From NCBI GenBank assembly GCA_963767565.1, contig CAVYEG010000009.1, positions 303,454 to 367,453 of the forward strand: a stretch of DNA of 64,000 nt, in the 5' to 3' direction. Positions 35,222 to 43,854 of the stretch are shown here, one piece after another (position 1 is the stretch's first letter; the number at the start of each line of letters is the position of its first letter). The notes below the pieces were generated by a model, which saw nothing but the letters and a program-made list of their open reading frames with translations, had not been told where the DNA came from and did no database searches. This DNA comes from Palsa-504 sp963767565. Lineage in GTDB: Bacteria; Actinomycetota; Actinomycetes; Streptosporangiales; Streptosporangiaceae. The position numbers were made by a program, and so were the translations under genes.

Positions 35222-37954
35222 TTACCTCGCCATCTTTGGTTGGGGCTGGCCGGCCGGGTCGGTGCCGAGGTAGGCGGCCCGGACCTCATCGCTCGAGCTC
35301 ACCTCGGCCGTGGTGCCCTCGAAGATCTTGGTCCCGAAGTCGAGCACGTGCACGTAGTCGCAGATGTTCATGACCAGTGCCATGTCGTGCTCGACCAGCA
35401 GGATGCCGGCGCCGCGCTCGGCCACCACCCGGGCCAGGACCTGGCCGAACCGCTCGGTCTCCACGCCGTCCAGGCCGGAGGACGGCTCGTCGAGCAGCAG
35501 CAGGTCGAACTGGCCGGCCAGGCAGCGGGCCAGCTCGACGAGCCGCCGCTGCCCGGTGGACAGCGCCGCCACCGGGCGGTCGGCCAGCTCGGTGATCCCG
35601 GCCAGCGCCATGGCCTGATCGGCCGCCGCGCCCCGGCTGCGGGACTCGGTCCTGGTCTCGGCCAGGTGCTGCCAGGGCCAGCGGCCGGCCTGCCCGGCCT
35701 CGCGGCCCAGCGCCACGTTCTCCCGTGCGGTCAGCGAGTCGAACAGCTCCATCTTCTGGAAGGTCCGGCCGAGGCCTTGCCGGGCCCGCCCGGCCGGGTC
35801 GAGCCCGGACATGTCCGCGCCGTGCAGCCGCAGCATGCCGGCGGCCGGCCGGACCAGGCCGGAGGCCACGTTGAACAGGGTGGTCTTGCCCGCGCCGTTG
35901 GGCCCGATCAGCCCGGTGATGCGGCCGACCGGGGCGGTGAGGCTCACGTCGTTGACCGCGACATGCCCGCCGTACCTGACCGTGACGCGGGCCAGGTCCA
36001 GCCCGGCGGCCGGAGCGCGGGCCGGCCGGGCAGCTGCTACTGGTGACCGGGCCTGCGTCACCGTGACCGCCGGGCCTGGCCTGGCCGGCCCGGCCACGGC
36101 CGGACGGCGGCCGCCGATCCGGTCGGCGAGTGCCTGCAGGCGCGTGCTGCGCGGCACGAAGCCCAGCGCCACCTGCACCGCGGCCGCGCCGAACAGGACG
36201 TTCAGCCAGTCCTGCACAGTCGCCCCGGTGGAGATCCAGGACGGGAGGACGACCAGCGCGAACGCCGCGCCGAAGGCGTACCAGGGTTCCCGGCCCGGCA
36301 CGATGACCAGCAGCGCCAGGAAGGTGAGCGAGCTGAACGAGGCGAAATCGGTGCTGGTGACGGTGTGTACCACGCCGCCGAAGGCGGCTCCGGAGATCGC
36401 GGCGAGGAAGGCCGAGATGCAGAAGACGAGCACCCGGGTGACCACCACGCTGGTGCCGTGGGTGGCCAGGGCGACCGGCGAGTCCGCCATGCCGCGGAGC
36501 AGCCGGCCGAGCCTGCTGCGGACCAGCCACATGACCAGCAGCGCCGCGGCCGCGGCCAGGACGACCATCAGGTAGTAGTAGGCGACGTCACCCTGCGCGA
36601 AGGCGGGCCGGCTCACCGCCTGGCCCAGCGAGCTGGAGCCGAACATGAGCCACAGCGGGTAACCCATCTGCTCCATGGTGACGCCGAAGCCGAACGTGGC
36701 CAGGGCGAGGAAGACGCCAGGCAGGCGGATGGCGGGGATGGCGATGAAGGCGCCGACCGGCACCGCCGCCAGGCCCGCCAGCAGCAGCGCGATCCCCCAG
36801 GGCAGCCCGAAGCCGGCGGTCAGGTGGCCCATGGTGGTCGCGCCGATCGCGGCGAACGCCGCCTGGCACAGTGACACCTGGCCCGACGTGCGCACCAGCA
36901 GGCCGAGGGAGAGAAACAGGATCACCTGGGTCATGCCGTCGGACCAGTAGGGCAGCTGCGCCGCGTTGACCAGGTGCGGGACGATGACCAGGACGGCTCC
37001 CAGCGCGAGGGCGGCCCCGATCTGCACCCGGGCTGGTGCCCCGTACGCCGGGACCGTCCGGGGCCGGGACACCCGGCGGCCGGCCAGCTTGGACCGCGGT
37101 GTGAAGACCAGGACCAGGAAGAGCACGATGAACGGGATGCTGGCGGGCAGCCCGGCCAGCGCGGCGCTGCTGGTGACCACGTACTTGGTGGCGACCGAGG
37201 CGGCGATCCCGACCACCAGGCCGCCGGCGTAGGTGAGCGGCAGGCTGGAGAACCGGCCGATCGCCGCGGCGCCGAACGCCTGGACGACCAGCAGGGTGAG
37301 CACGGTGGCGTCCAGGTTGAGGGTCGGCGCGAGCAGGATCCCGGCCAGGACGGCAAAGCTGGAGCCGATGATCCAGGCCCACCGCCGCACCGCCGCCGGG
37401 CTGGTGCCGTCCAGGTCGAGCAGTTCCGGGTTGTCCACCACGCCCCGCATGGCCAGGCCGAGCCGCGTCTTGCGGAAGAACAGGAACAGGGCGATGGTCG
37501 CGGCGAGCGCGAGGCCGGTGATGATCATCTGGTCTTCGCCGACGAACACGCCGCCGATCTTGACCGTGTGCTGCGGCAGCCACGGCGGGAAGGTGCGGGC
37601 CAGCGTGCCGAACGTCGCCGAGAAGAAGCCCTGGACCAGCAGGACGACGCCGATCGTGGCGACCACCTGCATGGTCGCCGAGGCATCCGCGAGCCGGCGT
37701 GCCATCGCCTCCAGCCCCAGGCCGAGCACCGGGCCCACCACCAGGACGCAGATCAGCGCGACCGGCACGGCGGGCAGGTGCAGGACGTCGTCGTGCAGGA
37801 TGTAGAAGACGTAGGCGCCGGCCGTGGCCACAGCGCCCTGGGCGAAGTTGAAGATGCCAGATGTCTTGTAGGTGAGCACCAGGCCGGTGCCGGTCAGGCC
37901 GTAGACCGAGCCGGCGGTGATGCCGAGGATCACGAACGGGAGCAGGGCATTCAT
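35222..37954 (-). CDS. Fused LivH-LivM-LivG: two permeases and one ATPase of a HAAT-family ABC importer
   Basis: Single open frame of 910 residues encoding three subunits normally separate. Residues about 1-290 are LivH (LPFVILGITAGSVYGLTGTG, NFAQGAVATAG, multiple membrane helices). About 310-600 are LivM (MTQVILFLSLGLLVRTSGQVSLCQAAFAAIGA, LRGMADSPVALATHG). After a Pro/Ala linker (about 610-660) comes LivG, with Walker A GPNGAGKTT, RTFQKMELF, signature LSTGQRRLVEL, Walker B LLLLDEPSSGLD and EHDMALVMNICDYVHVLDFG. Together with LivF and the binding protein it forms a complete uptake system. LivHM fusions and LivM-LivG fusions are known; the three-way fusion is less common. Substrate is probably the compound degraded by the flanking genes, inferred only from location. 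Confidence 0.92.
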   Translation of the reverse strand: MNALLPFVILGITAGSVYGLTGTGLVLTYKTSGIFNFAQGAVATAGAYVFYILHDDVLHLPAVPVALICVLVVGPVLGLGLEAMARRLADASATMQVVATIGVVLLVQGFFSATFGTLARTFPPWLPQHTVKIGGVFVGEDQMIITGLALAATIALFLFFRKTRLGLAMRGVVDNPELLDLDGTSPAAVRRWAWIIGSSFAVLAGILLAPTLNLDATVLTLLVVQAFGAAAIGRFSSLPLTYAGGLVVGIAASVATKYVVTSSAALAGLPASIPFIVLFLVLVFTPRSKLAGRRVSRPRTVPAYGAPARVQIGAALALGAVLVIVPHLVNAAQLPYWSDGMTQVILFLSLGLLVRTSGQVSLCQAAFAAIGATTMGHLTAGFGLPWGIALLLAGLAAVPVGAFIAIPAIRLPGVFLALATFGFGVTMEQMGYPLWLMFGSSSLGQAVSRPAFAQGDVAYYYLMVVLAAAAALLVMWLVRSRLGRLLRGMADSPVALATHGTSVVVTRVLVFCISAFLAAISGAAFGGVVHTVTSTDFASFSSLTFLALLVIVPGREPWYAFGAAFALVVLPSWISTGATVQDWLNVLFGAAAVQVALGFVPRSTRLQALADRIGGRRPAVAGPARPGPAVTVTQARSPVAAARPARAPAAGLDLARVTVRYGGHVAVNDVSLTAPVGRITGLIGPNGAGKTTLFNVASGLVRPAAGMLRLHGADMSGLDPAGRARQGLGRTFQKMELFDSLTARENVALGREAGQAGRWPWQHLAETRTESRSRGAAADQAMALAGITELADRPVAALSTGQRRLVELARCLAGQFDLLLLDEPSSGLDGVETERFGQVLARVVAERGAGILLVEHDMALVMNICDYVHVLDFGTKIFEGTTAEVSSSDEVRAAYLGTDPAGQPQPKMAR

Positions 37955-37976
37955 CTGGTCATCTCACTGGGGTAGG

Positions 37977-38006
37977 TCCCGGGGCCCCCGGCCGGGGGCC
38001 CCGGGA
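37977..38006. terminator. 30-bp perfect GC palindrome between binding protein and permease genes
   Basis: TCCCGGGG...CCCCGGGA is perfectly self-complementary over 30 bp, with the centre at CCGGCCGG, lying 23-52 bp upstream of the fused permease ATG and just after the binding-protein stop. No T-tract follows. It probably attenuates or processes the message so that binding protein is made in excess of membrane parts. Confidence 0.6.
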
Positions 38007-38012
38007 GCGGGC

Positions 38013-39227
38013 TCACGGGCAGACGGGCGCGGTGCCCTGCGGGGCGGTCAGCTGGCCGTTCTCGATCCGGCCGAGGAAGAAGCACGTCACCTGGGAGGCC
38101 GGCGCGCCGGAATGGAAGTTCAGCGGCGGGCTGAGCCCGTTCAGTGTGTCGTTCTTCGGCAGCGCGTACAGGGCGGTGAACACGTCGGCGGGAGTCGGGT
38201 CGGCCGGCAGGCTCGCGGCCGCCGCCGCGAACAGGGCGCCTCCCGACCAGCCGGACATCGGGTTCGGACCCAGCGCGGTGCCCGTTTCGTACTTGGCCAT
38301 TGCCGCCTTGAACTGGTCCACGGCCGGGGTACCGGCGAACCACAGCGCGTTGGTGGTCGGCACGTAGGCGCCGTTCACCTGGGACACCTGCAGGTAGCCG
38401 TTGTCGAACGCGCCGGAGGGGATCACGTACACCGGGCTGTAACCCTGCTGTGCGCAGGCCGGCGCGAACCGGGAGCCGGCGGCGTAGGACGCGTCGATGA
38501 TCAGCGCCTGCGCGCCGGCCTGCCGGGCGGCCAGGCACTGGGCGGTGTAGCTCGGCGCGGCCACGGCGATCGCCGCGCTGGTGGACAGGTCGAGCCGGAA
38601 CGCCTTGGCATAACCCTGCAGCGCGGGCAGGACCTGCTTGCAGACGGCCGCCTCGGCGCAGTACACCGCGCCGAACGAGTCCTTGCCCGCCGCCTTGACC
38701 GCGTACGCCTGCATCTCCAGCGAGGTCAGCACCGTGGCGCCGGACGGGAAGAACGAGGGGTTGGTGAACCATTCCGAGGTGTCCGCCTGCCCGCCGATCA
38801 CGGCGACGTGCTGCTGCTGGACGTAGGAGGCCCAGCCGCTCTCGGTTCCCGAGGCCTCCGGGCTGACGATGGCCAGCACGTGGTCGACCTGGACGAGCTG
38901 GCGGATGTCCGCCTGCGACTTGGTGGCGTCGCCCTGGTCGTCCTCGACGATCAGCTTGACCTGGCGGCCCTTGATCCCGCCGCCGGCGTTGACCGAGTCC
39001 ACCCAGGCCTGCAGGCCGGCCAGGTGCGAGGGTTCGCCGCCGGGGCCGGAGAAGTTGCCGATGGTGCCGATGACCAGGTCCGACCCGGACGAGGCGACGG
39101 CGGCGCTTGAGCTGGCCGCGCTCGTGCTGCTGCTGGTGTTACTGCTGCTACAGGCGGCGGCGAGGGCCACGACCGCGGCGCTCAGCGCGGATGCCCGCAG
39201 CAGCGCGGTTCTGCGTGTCTTGTTCAT
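38013..39227 (-). CDS. ABC transporter substrate-binding lipoprotein (branched-chain amino acid family, LivK-like)
   Basis: Extracellular binding protein of 404 residues. The N terminus KTRRTALLRASALSAAVVALAAACSSS is a lipoprotein signal with lipobox LAAAC, followed by a Ser/Thr-rich tether. The type I periplasmic-binding fold starts at LVIGTIGNFSGPGG and contains GGGIKGRQVKLIVEDDQGD and VSPEASGTESGW, typical of the HAAT family, whose actinobacterial members bind many non-amino-acid ligands. It is the first gene of the importer operon; an operator-like site lies in the divergent region with the SDR gene at 39458. Confidence 0.9.
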   Translation of the reverse strand: MNKTRRTALLRASALSAAVVALAAACSSSNTSSSTSAASSSAAVASSGSDLVIGTIGNFSGPGGEPSHLAGLQAWVDSVNAGGGIKGRQVKLIVEDDQGDATKSQADIRQLVQVDHVLAIVSPEASGTESGWASYVQQQHVAVIGGQADTSEWFTNPSFFPSGATVLTSLEMQAYAVKAAGKDSFGAVYCAEAAVCKQVLPALQGYAKAFRLDLSTSAAIAVAAPSYTAQCLAARQAGAQALIIDASYAAGSRFAPACAQQGYSPVYVIPSGAFDNGYLQVSQVNGAYVPTTNALWFAGTPAVDQFKAAMAKYETGTALGPNPMSGWSGGALFAAAAASLPADPTPADVFTALYALPKNDTLNGLSPPLNFHSGAPASQVTCFFLGRIENGQLTAPQGTAPVCP

Positions 39228-39385
39228 TGCTGGTTCGACCCCTAGGAAATCGGCTGGATGGCCCGCCCGTGCCTGCGCCCTGGAGCGCCGGCGTGGCAGG
39301 AGTCATGGTGACGATGACTGGACGGTAAACGGGCGTGACCCCGGATCACCAGTGAGTAGCTTAATTGTCTACCTAATTGTTATCA

Positions 39386-39399
39386 TCTAACCTAGCTTG
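39386..39399 (+). promoter_or_regulatory. AT-rich operator-like site 10 (TCTAACCTAGCTTG)
   Basis: Between the divergent binding-protein gene (start 39227) and SDR gene (start 39458). The island spans 39358-39400. Confidence 0.38.
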
Positions 39400-39457
39400 C
39401 TGTCTACGGGGAGATGACGTCCGCGTGGCCGGCAGCGATACTGGGTCAGGAGGGGTC

Positions 39458-40231
39458 ATGGCAGGGACACTAATTACGGGGACACTGAGCGGCAGGCGGG
39501 CCATCGTCACCGGCGGCGGCCAGGGGGTCGGCCGCGGCATCGCGCTGGCGCTGGCGCGGGAGGGCGCGGCGGTCGCGCTGGTGGGCCGCACCGAGGCCAA
39601 GCTGCTCGCGGTGGCGGCGGAGATCGAGAAGCCGGGTGGGGTGGCGCTGCCGGTCGTCGCGGACGTGACCCGGCCGGCCGACATCAGGCGCTGTGTCGCG
39701 CACACGGTGAGCGAGCTGGGCGGCCTGGACATCCTGGTGAACAACGCGCAGGTCCCCGCGCTCGGCTCGATCCTCGAGGTCACCGACGAGGCCTTCGGCG
39801 CCTGCTGGGAATCCGGGCCGCTGGCCGTGTTCCGGCTGATGAAGGAGTGCCATCCGCACCTGCGGCCGGGCAGCGTAATCGTCAACCTCGGCAGCTCGGC
39901 CGCAGTGAACCCGCTGCCCGCCGCCCGCGGCGTCTACGCCGCGGCGAAGGCGGCGACCCAGAGCCTGACCCGGGTGGCCGCCGCCGAATGGGGGCCGGAC
40001 GGCATCCGGGTCATCGCCGTGCTGCCCGCGGCGACCAGCCCGGCCGCTCGGGCCTGGCGGGAGGCCAACCCGGCCGAGTACGAGCGCAGCATGCTGAGCA
40101 TCCCGCTGCGCCGGCTGGGCGATCCGGAGGAGGAGATCGGCCCGGTGGTGGCGTTCCTGTGCAGCCCAGCGGCGCGCTACATCACCGGCACCACGATCGC
40201 CGTGGACGGCGGCCAGGCCTACCTGCGCTGA
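39458..40231 (+). CDS. SDR-family oxidoreductase
   Basis: SDR of 257 residues with TGGGQGVGRGIA, NNAQ in place of NNAG, Ser in NLGSSAAVNPL, YAAAK and the C-terminal ITGTTIAVDGGQAYLR. AGGAGGGG is 3-4 nt before the ATG at 39458; the frame is open 27 codons upstream but the operator-like island falls there. Likely an NAD(P)-dependent 3-oxoacyl/3-hydroxyacyl dehydrogenase. It is a single-gene unit divergent from the importer. Confidence 0.87.
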   Translation: MAGTLITGTLSGRRAIVTGGGQGVGRGIALALAREGAAVALVGRTEAKLLAVAAEIEKPGGVALPVVADVTRPADIRRCVAHTVSELGGLDILVNNAQVPALGSILEVTDEAFGACWESGPLAVFRLMKECHPHLRPGSVIVNLGSSAAVNPLPAARGVYAAAKAATQSLTRVAAAEWGPDGIRVIAVLPAATSPAARAWREANPAEYERSMLSIPLRRLGDPEEEIGPVVAFLCSPAARYITGTTIAVDGGQAYLR

Positions 40232-40252
40232 GCCGGAGCCGGCCCACGGGAG

Positions 40253-41089
40253 TCAGCGGCCGGTGAAGGCAGGCGGGCGGCGCTCGCGGAAGGCGGCCAG
40301 CCCAGCGGTCCGGTCAGCCGTGCCGAACAGCAGGGAGACGGCGTCGCCCTCGTAGCTGATCGCGGCGGCCAGGTCCATGCTCAGGCCCTGGTCGACCAGG
40401 CGCTTGCCGGCCGCCAGGGCCAGCGGAGCGCCGGCCGCCACCTGATCGGCGAGGCCCAGCGCGGCCGCGAGGGCCTGGCCGGGGCCGGCCAGCTCGTTGA
40501 CCAGGCCGAGGGCGTACGCCCGCGGCGCGGTCACGGGCTCACCGGTCAGGATCATCTGCTTGGCGATGCCCGCGGGGACCAGCCGCGGCAGGCGCTGCGT
40601 GCCGCCCGCGCCAGGCAGCACGCCCAGCTTCATCTCCGGGACGCCCAGCCGGGCGGCGGGTTCGGCGACCCGCAGGTCGCAGGCGAGGGCCAGTTCCAGG
40701 CCGCCGCCGAAGACGACGCCGTGCAGCGCCGCGACCGACGGCTTCGGGCAGTCCGAGATCATCTGGTAGACCTCGGTCATCCGGGCGATGAAGCCGCGGA
40801 ACGCGCGGGCGTCGGGGAGGGCCTCGATCTCGCTGAGGTCGGCCCCGGCGCAGAACGCGCGGCCGGCGCCGGCGATGACCAGGGCCCGGATCCGCTCGGC
40901 GGCGGCGGCCTCGGCCACCGCGGCCGCGAGCAGGCCGAGCATGTCCTGCCCGATGGCGTTGAGTCGGCCGGGGCGGTTGAGGGTCAGCACGGCCACCGGA
41001 CCGTGCGCCCGGGTGAGCAGCGCCGGGCCCGCCTCGGACTGGTCCGCCCGGGCTCGGTCCGGCCCGTCCGGTTGCACCGGGGCCCTCAC
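40253..41089 (-). CDS. Enoyl-CoA hydratase/isomerase family protein
   Basis: Crotonase of 278 residues with a 25-residue N-terminal extension. LTLNRPGRLNAIG, oxyanion loop GRAFCAGADLSEIE, LHGVVFGGGLELALACDLRV, and both catalytic glutamate positions in PEMKLGVLPGAGGTQRLPRL support a genuine hydratase. The GTG start overlaps the upstream SDR stop (GTGA), so it is co-transcribed with the BadH-like gene. Predicted hydration of an alicyclic or linear enoyl-CoA before the SDR oxidises it. Confidence 0.9.
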   Translation of the reverse strand: MRAPVQPDGPDRARADQSEAGPALLTRAHGPVAVLTLNRPGRLNAIGQDMLGLLAAAVAEAAAAERIRALVIAGAGRAFCAGADLSEIEALPDARAFRGFIARMTEVYQMISDCPKPSVAALHGVVFGGGLELALACDLRVAEPAARLGVPEMKLGVLPGAGGTQRLPRLVPAGIAKQMILTGEPVTAPRAYALGLVNELAGPGQALAAALGLADQVAAGAPLALAAGKRLVDQGLSMDLAAAISYEGDAVSLLFGTADRTAGLAAFRERRPPAFTGR

Positions 41090-41841
41090 GCCATGGTCAG
41101 GCCGCCGCTGACCGACAGGGTCTGCCCCGTTATGTAGGCGGCCTGGTCGGAGGCGAGGAAGGCCACCGCGCCGGAGATGTCGGCAGGCTGGCCGACCCGG
41201 CCCAGCGGGACGGCCCGGGCCAGCCCGTCCCGCAGCTTCTGGCTGTAGGCGGCTACCTGGTCGAGCAGGGCGGTGTCGGTCGGGCCGGGGCAGACGCTGT
41301 TGACCGTGATGCCGTGCCGGGCCACCTCCCTGGCCAGCGCCTTCCCGAACGCGATGACCCCGCCCTTGGTGGCCGAGTAGACCACCTCGCCGGAGGAGCC
41401 CACCCGGCCGGCGTCCGAGGCGATGTGGATGATCCGCCCGCTGCCCCGCTCGATCATCCCGTCCAGCACAGCGCGGGTGACGGCGATGGTGCCGCGCAGG
41501 TTGACCGCGATGATCTTGTCCCAGGTCGCCTCGGCCGAGTCCACGAACAGCTCGATCACGTCGATGCCCGCGTTGTTGACCAGGATGTCCGGCGCTCCGA
41601 GCTCAGCAGCCACCCGGCTGACCGCGGCCCGGACCGCCGCGCTGTCCGCGATGTCCACTTCCACGCCGACGGCCCGCGCGCCGTGCCGCTCGGCGAGGCC
41701 CGCCGCGGTCTTCGCGGCCGCCGGGCCGTCCAGGTCGCATACCGCGACCGCCGCGCCCGCGGCCGCCAGGGCCTCCGCGATCGCCGCGCCGATGCCGCGG
41801 CCCGCCCCGGTGACCATTGCCGTCTTCCCTTGCAGCCGCAC
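41086..41841 (-). CDS. SDR similar to 2-hydroxycyclohexanecarboxyl-CoA dehydrogenase (BadH-like)
   Basis: SDR of 251 residues: TGAGRGIGAAIA, CDLDGPAA (NAD-type Asp), NNAGIDVIELF, active Ser in HIASDAGRVGSSGE, YSATK and ITGQTLSVSGGLTMA. The blocks IASDA-RVGSSGE, AREVARHGITVNSVCPGPTDTALL and SVSGGLTM match BadH of Rhodopseudomonas, which oxidises 2-hydroxycyclohexane-1-carboxyl-CoA, more closely than generic FabG as far as I can recall the sequences. Paired with a crotonase downstream, it may form hydratase plus dehydrogenase steps for an alicyclic acyl-CoA. Specificity is inference. Confidence 0.82.
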   Translation of the reverse strand: MRLQGKTAMVTGAGRGIGAAIAEALAAAGAAVAVCDLDGPAAAKTAAGLAERHGARAVGVEVDIADSAAVRAAVSRVAAELGAPDILVNNAGIDVIELFVDSAEATWDKIIAVNLRGTIAVTRAVLDGMIERGSGRIIHIASDAGRVGSSGEVVYSATKGGVIAFGKALAREVARHGITVNSVCPGPTDTALLDQVAAYSQKLRDGLARAVPLGRVGQPADISGAVAFLASDQAAYITGQTLSVSGGLTMA

Positions 41842-41893
41842 GGGCCCTCCCTGGAACCGCCTCGCCAGCAGACGAGGACACGTCGGTTATATG

Positions 41894-41907
41894 TGTAACT
41901 TATTATA
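41894..41907 (+). promoter_or_regulatory. AT-rich operator-like site 11 (TGTAACTTATTATA)
   Basis: 53 bp upstream of the BadH-like gene at 41841. It fits TnnAACnnGTTnnA with one change (ATT for GTT). Confidence 0.55.
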
Positions 41908-42000
41908 CTTATATCGGCGGAGGTGCGCCAGGCGACGGGGCACGCCGAACCCCAGGCGGGCCGCGACGTGCGGGCCCCCGGCAGGGGGGTGGCGCTCGGG

Positions 42001-42816
42001 TCAGCCGAGGAGGTCGAGCACCGTGGTCATCGACTTGTTCATGAGCAGGTAGTTCTCGGCCTCGGCCAGGTGCAGCCGCCATAGCGCCTCGGCCTCGTCG
42101 GCCCGCTGGGCCGCCACCAGCTCGACCAGGCGGACATGGGCGCGGAACCCCCGCTTGTTGGCCCGCACGTTCTCCTCGCTGCCCGCGTCCAGGTCCACGT
42201 GCGACCAGTTGGCCAGCTCGATGATGTGCCGGACCATGCCGTTGAGCACGGCCAGTGTCTGGTTGTCGGCCAGTTCCACCACGAGGGCGTGAAATTCCAT
42301 GTGCGCACGGATGAACGCCTGCGGGTCGCCCATCAGCCGCTCCGCTTGCGTCACAGCTGCCCGCAGGCGCGCCAGGTCCTGCTCGGTCCGCCGCCGCGCC
42401 AGCAGCGCGGCGCACGGGGCCTCGATCAGGGTCCGGGCGTCGTAGACGTCCTGGAGGGTAGTGCCCCGGTATTCCAGCACCAGGCCCGCATAGCCTGCCG
42501 CCACGTTCCCGTTCGGCAGCTGCACCCGGGCGCCGCCGCGGGCGCCCCGGCGGATGCTGATCAGTGACTCCGACTCCAGCACCCGGAAGGCCTCGCGGAG
42601 CGTCGGCCGGGACACGGCGAACTCGGCCATCAGCGCCGCCTCGGACGGCAGCGCATCGCCCTCGGCCAGCTCGCCGCGCACGATCTTGCGCCGCAGTTCC
42701 GCGGCGACAAGCTCGGCGGTCTTCGGCACCCGGATCCGGTGGCCGAGCGGACGGACATCGGTGGTCCCGGTCCGGCGGCCGGAGCCGGTGTCATCAACGG
42801 ACAGCTGCGCGGTCAT
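42001..42816 (-). CDS. FadR-subfamily GntR transcriptional regulator (1)
   Basis: Repressor-type regulator of 271 residues. The winged HTH (residues about 30-95) reads VPKTAELVAAELRRKIVRGE ... LPSEAALMAEFAVSRPTLREAFRVLESE; the C-terminal FCD all-helical ligand domain has the metal-binding pattern DARTLIEAPCA, HMEFHALVVELADN and HVRLVELV. Such regulators usually respond to acyl-CoA or carboxylic acid ligands. An N-terminal extension of about 28 residues precedes the HTH. It is a paralogue of the next gene and probable local regulator of the catabolic units; an operator-like site lies about 109 bp upstream. Confidence 0.9.
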   Translation of the reverse strand: MTAQLSVDDTGSGRRTGTTDVRPLGHRIRVPKTAELVAAELRRKIVRGELAEGDALPSEAALMAEFAVSRPTLREAFRVLESESLISIRRGARGGARVQLPNGNVAAGYAGLVLEYRGTTLQDVYDARTLIEAPCAALLARRRTEQDLARLRAAVTQAERLMGDPQAFIRAHMEFHALVVELADNQTLAVLNGMVRHIIELANWSHVDLDAGSEENVRANKRGFRAHVRLVELVAAQRADEAEALWRLHLAEAENYLLMNKSMTTVLDLLG

Positions 42817-42924
42817 CCTGTTGCCCCTCTACCGCTGTGGTCGCATGCCGCGGTCCTCAGCATTCCAGCAGGCACGCGCCAGGCACGGCCTTGCGCCGAG
42901 GCTGGCGCGCCGGTGACCTCAACC

Positions 42925-42938
42925 GATAATCAGTTATA
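42925..42938 (-). promoter_or_regulatory. AT-rich operator-like site 12 (TATAACTGATTATC on minus strand)
   Basis: 109 bp upstream of regulator 1 (start 42816). The adjacent inverted repeat AGAG-N7-CTCT (42945-42959) may be an additional regulator site. Confidence 0.48.
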
Positions 42939-42999
42939 TCTATCAGAGCATTATACTCTAAGCGTCAGCCGGGGCCGGGCCAGCGCGGGCCGGAACCGC

Positions 43000-43758
43000 T
43001 CAGGACAGCAGTTCCACCACCGTGGCCGTGCTGCGGTCGCCCAGGACGATCTTGGCCGACTCGGCCAGGTGCCTGCGCCACAGTTCCTCGGCTTCCTCGC
43101 CACTGCGCTTGCGGATGAGCTCCACCAGCCGGGTGTGCGCTCGCAGCGCGATCTTCACCAGCTCCTGCTCATGCGGCCAGTCATGGCTTACCGCATAGGT
43201 CCGGTCGCCCTCGCGGATGACGTTGCCGACCATCGCGGAAAGGACCTGAAGCGTCTCGTTCCCGGAAAGCTCCACGATGAGCCGGTGGAAGTCGGCGTCG
43301 GCGGCGAAGGCGTCGCCCGGATCCTCCGTGGACGCGCGATGCCGGTCCAGTGCCTCCTGCAGCCGGGCCAGATCCGCCGACGTGCGGCGTTTGGCCGCCA
43401 TCCGGGCCGCGGCGGGCTCCAGTACGGTGCGGACCTCGTAGACATCGGACAGCAGCGTGCCCCGGTACTGCAGCAGCAGGCCGACGTGCCGGGCAGCCAC
43501 CGCGATGTCGGGCACCTGCACCCGTGCGCCACCCCGCACGCCGCGCCGCACCGTGATCGCCCCCTCGGCTTCCAAGATGCGGAATGCCTCACGGAGCGTG
43601 GGCCGCGAGACGCCGAACTCCTCCATGAGGACGCTCTCGGAGGGCAGCTGATCGTCCTCCTTCAGCTCGCCCAGCACGATCTGCCGGCGGAGGTGCGAGG
43701 CCACCATCTCTCCGGCCTTCGGCACCCGGACTGTCGAGCCTGCCCTGACCGCGTTCAC
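43000..43758 (-). CDS. FadR-subfamily GntR transcriptional regulator (2)
   Basis: Regulator of 252 residues, a paralogue of the neighbour: HTH VPKAGEMVASHLRRQIVLGE ... LPSESVLMEEFGVSRPTLREAFRILEAEG, wing RRGVRGGARVQVPD, and FCD domain (YEVRTVLEPAAARMAAKRR, DADFHRLIVELSGN, HTRLVELI). I chose GTG at 43758 because GAGGGG lies upstream and the conserved sequence begins 10 residues later; the frame is open to 44100 but the extra sequence is Ala/Arg/Pro-rich shadow. Two perfect 18-bp direct repeats lie 61-96 bp upstream and are candidate autoregulatory sites. Confidence 0.88.
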   Translation of the reverse strand: MNAVRAGSTVRVPKAGEMVASHLRRQIVLGELKEDDQLPSESVLMEEFGVSRPTLREAFRILEAEGAITVRRGVRGGARVQVPDIAVAARHVGLLLQYRGTLLSDVYEVRTVLEPAAARMAAKRRTSADLARLQEALDRHRASTEDPGDAFAADADFHRLIVELSGNETLQVLSAMVGNVIREGDRTYAVSHDWPHEQELVKIALRAHTRLVELIRKRSGEEAEELWRRHLAESAKIVLGDRSTATVVELLS

Positions 43759-43818
43759 GCTTTCCCCTCGGGCCTGTGAGCCTGATCCGGCCGGGCCTGA
43801 AACCAGACCGGATGCCTT

Positions 43819-43854
43819 ATGCAATAAGCATACGAGATGCAATAAGCATACGAG
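43819..43854. repeat. Two tandem 18-bp direct repeats upstream of GntR regulator 2
   Basis: ATGCAATAAGCATACGAG twice without gap. Each contains the inverted repeat ATGC-N5-GCAT. Position 61-96 bp upstream of the GTG fits a double operator. Confidence 0.85.

Noticed and set aside
42001..43758. GntR regulators as binders of the TAACT motif
   Set aside because: FadR-type sites usually have a TGGT/ACCA-like or GTNNAC core; the AAC-N2-GTT form suits a TetR protein better. Kept only as a weak alternative.
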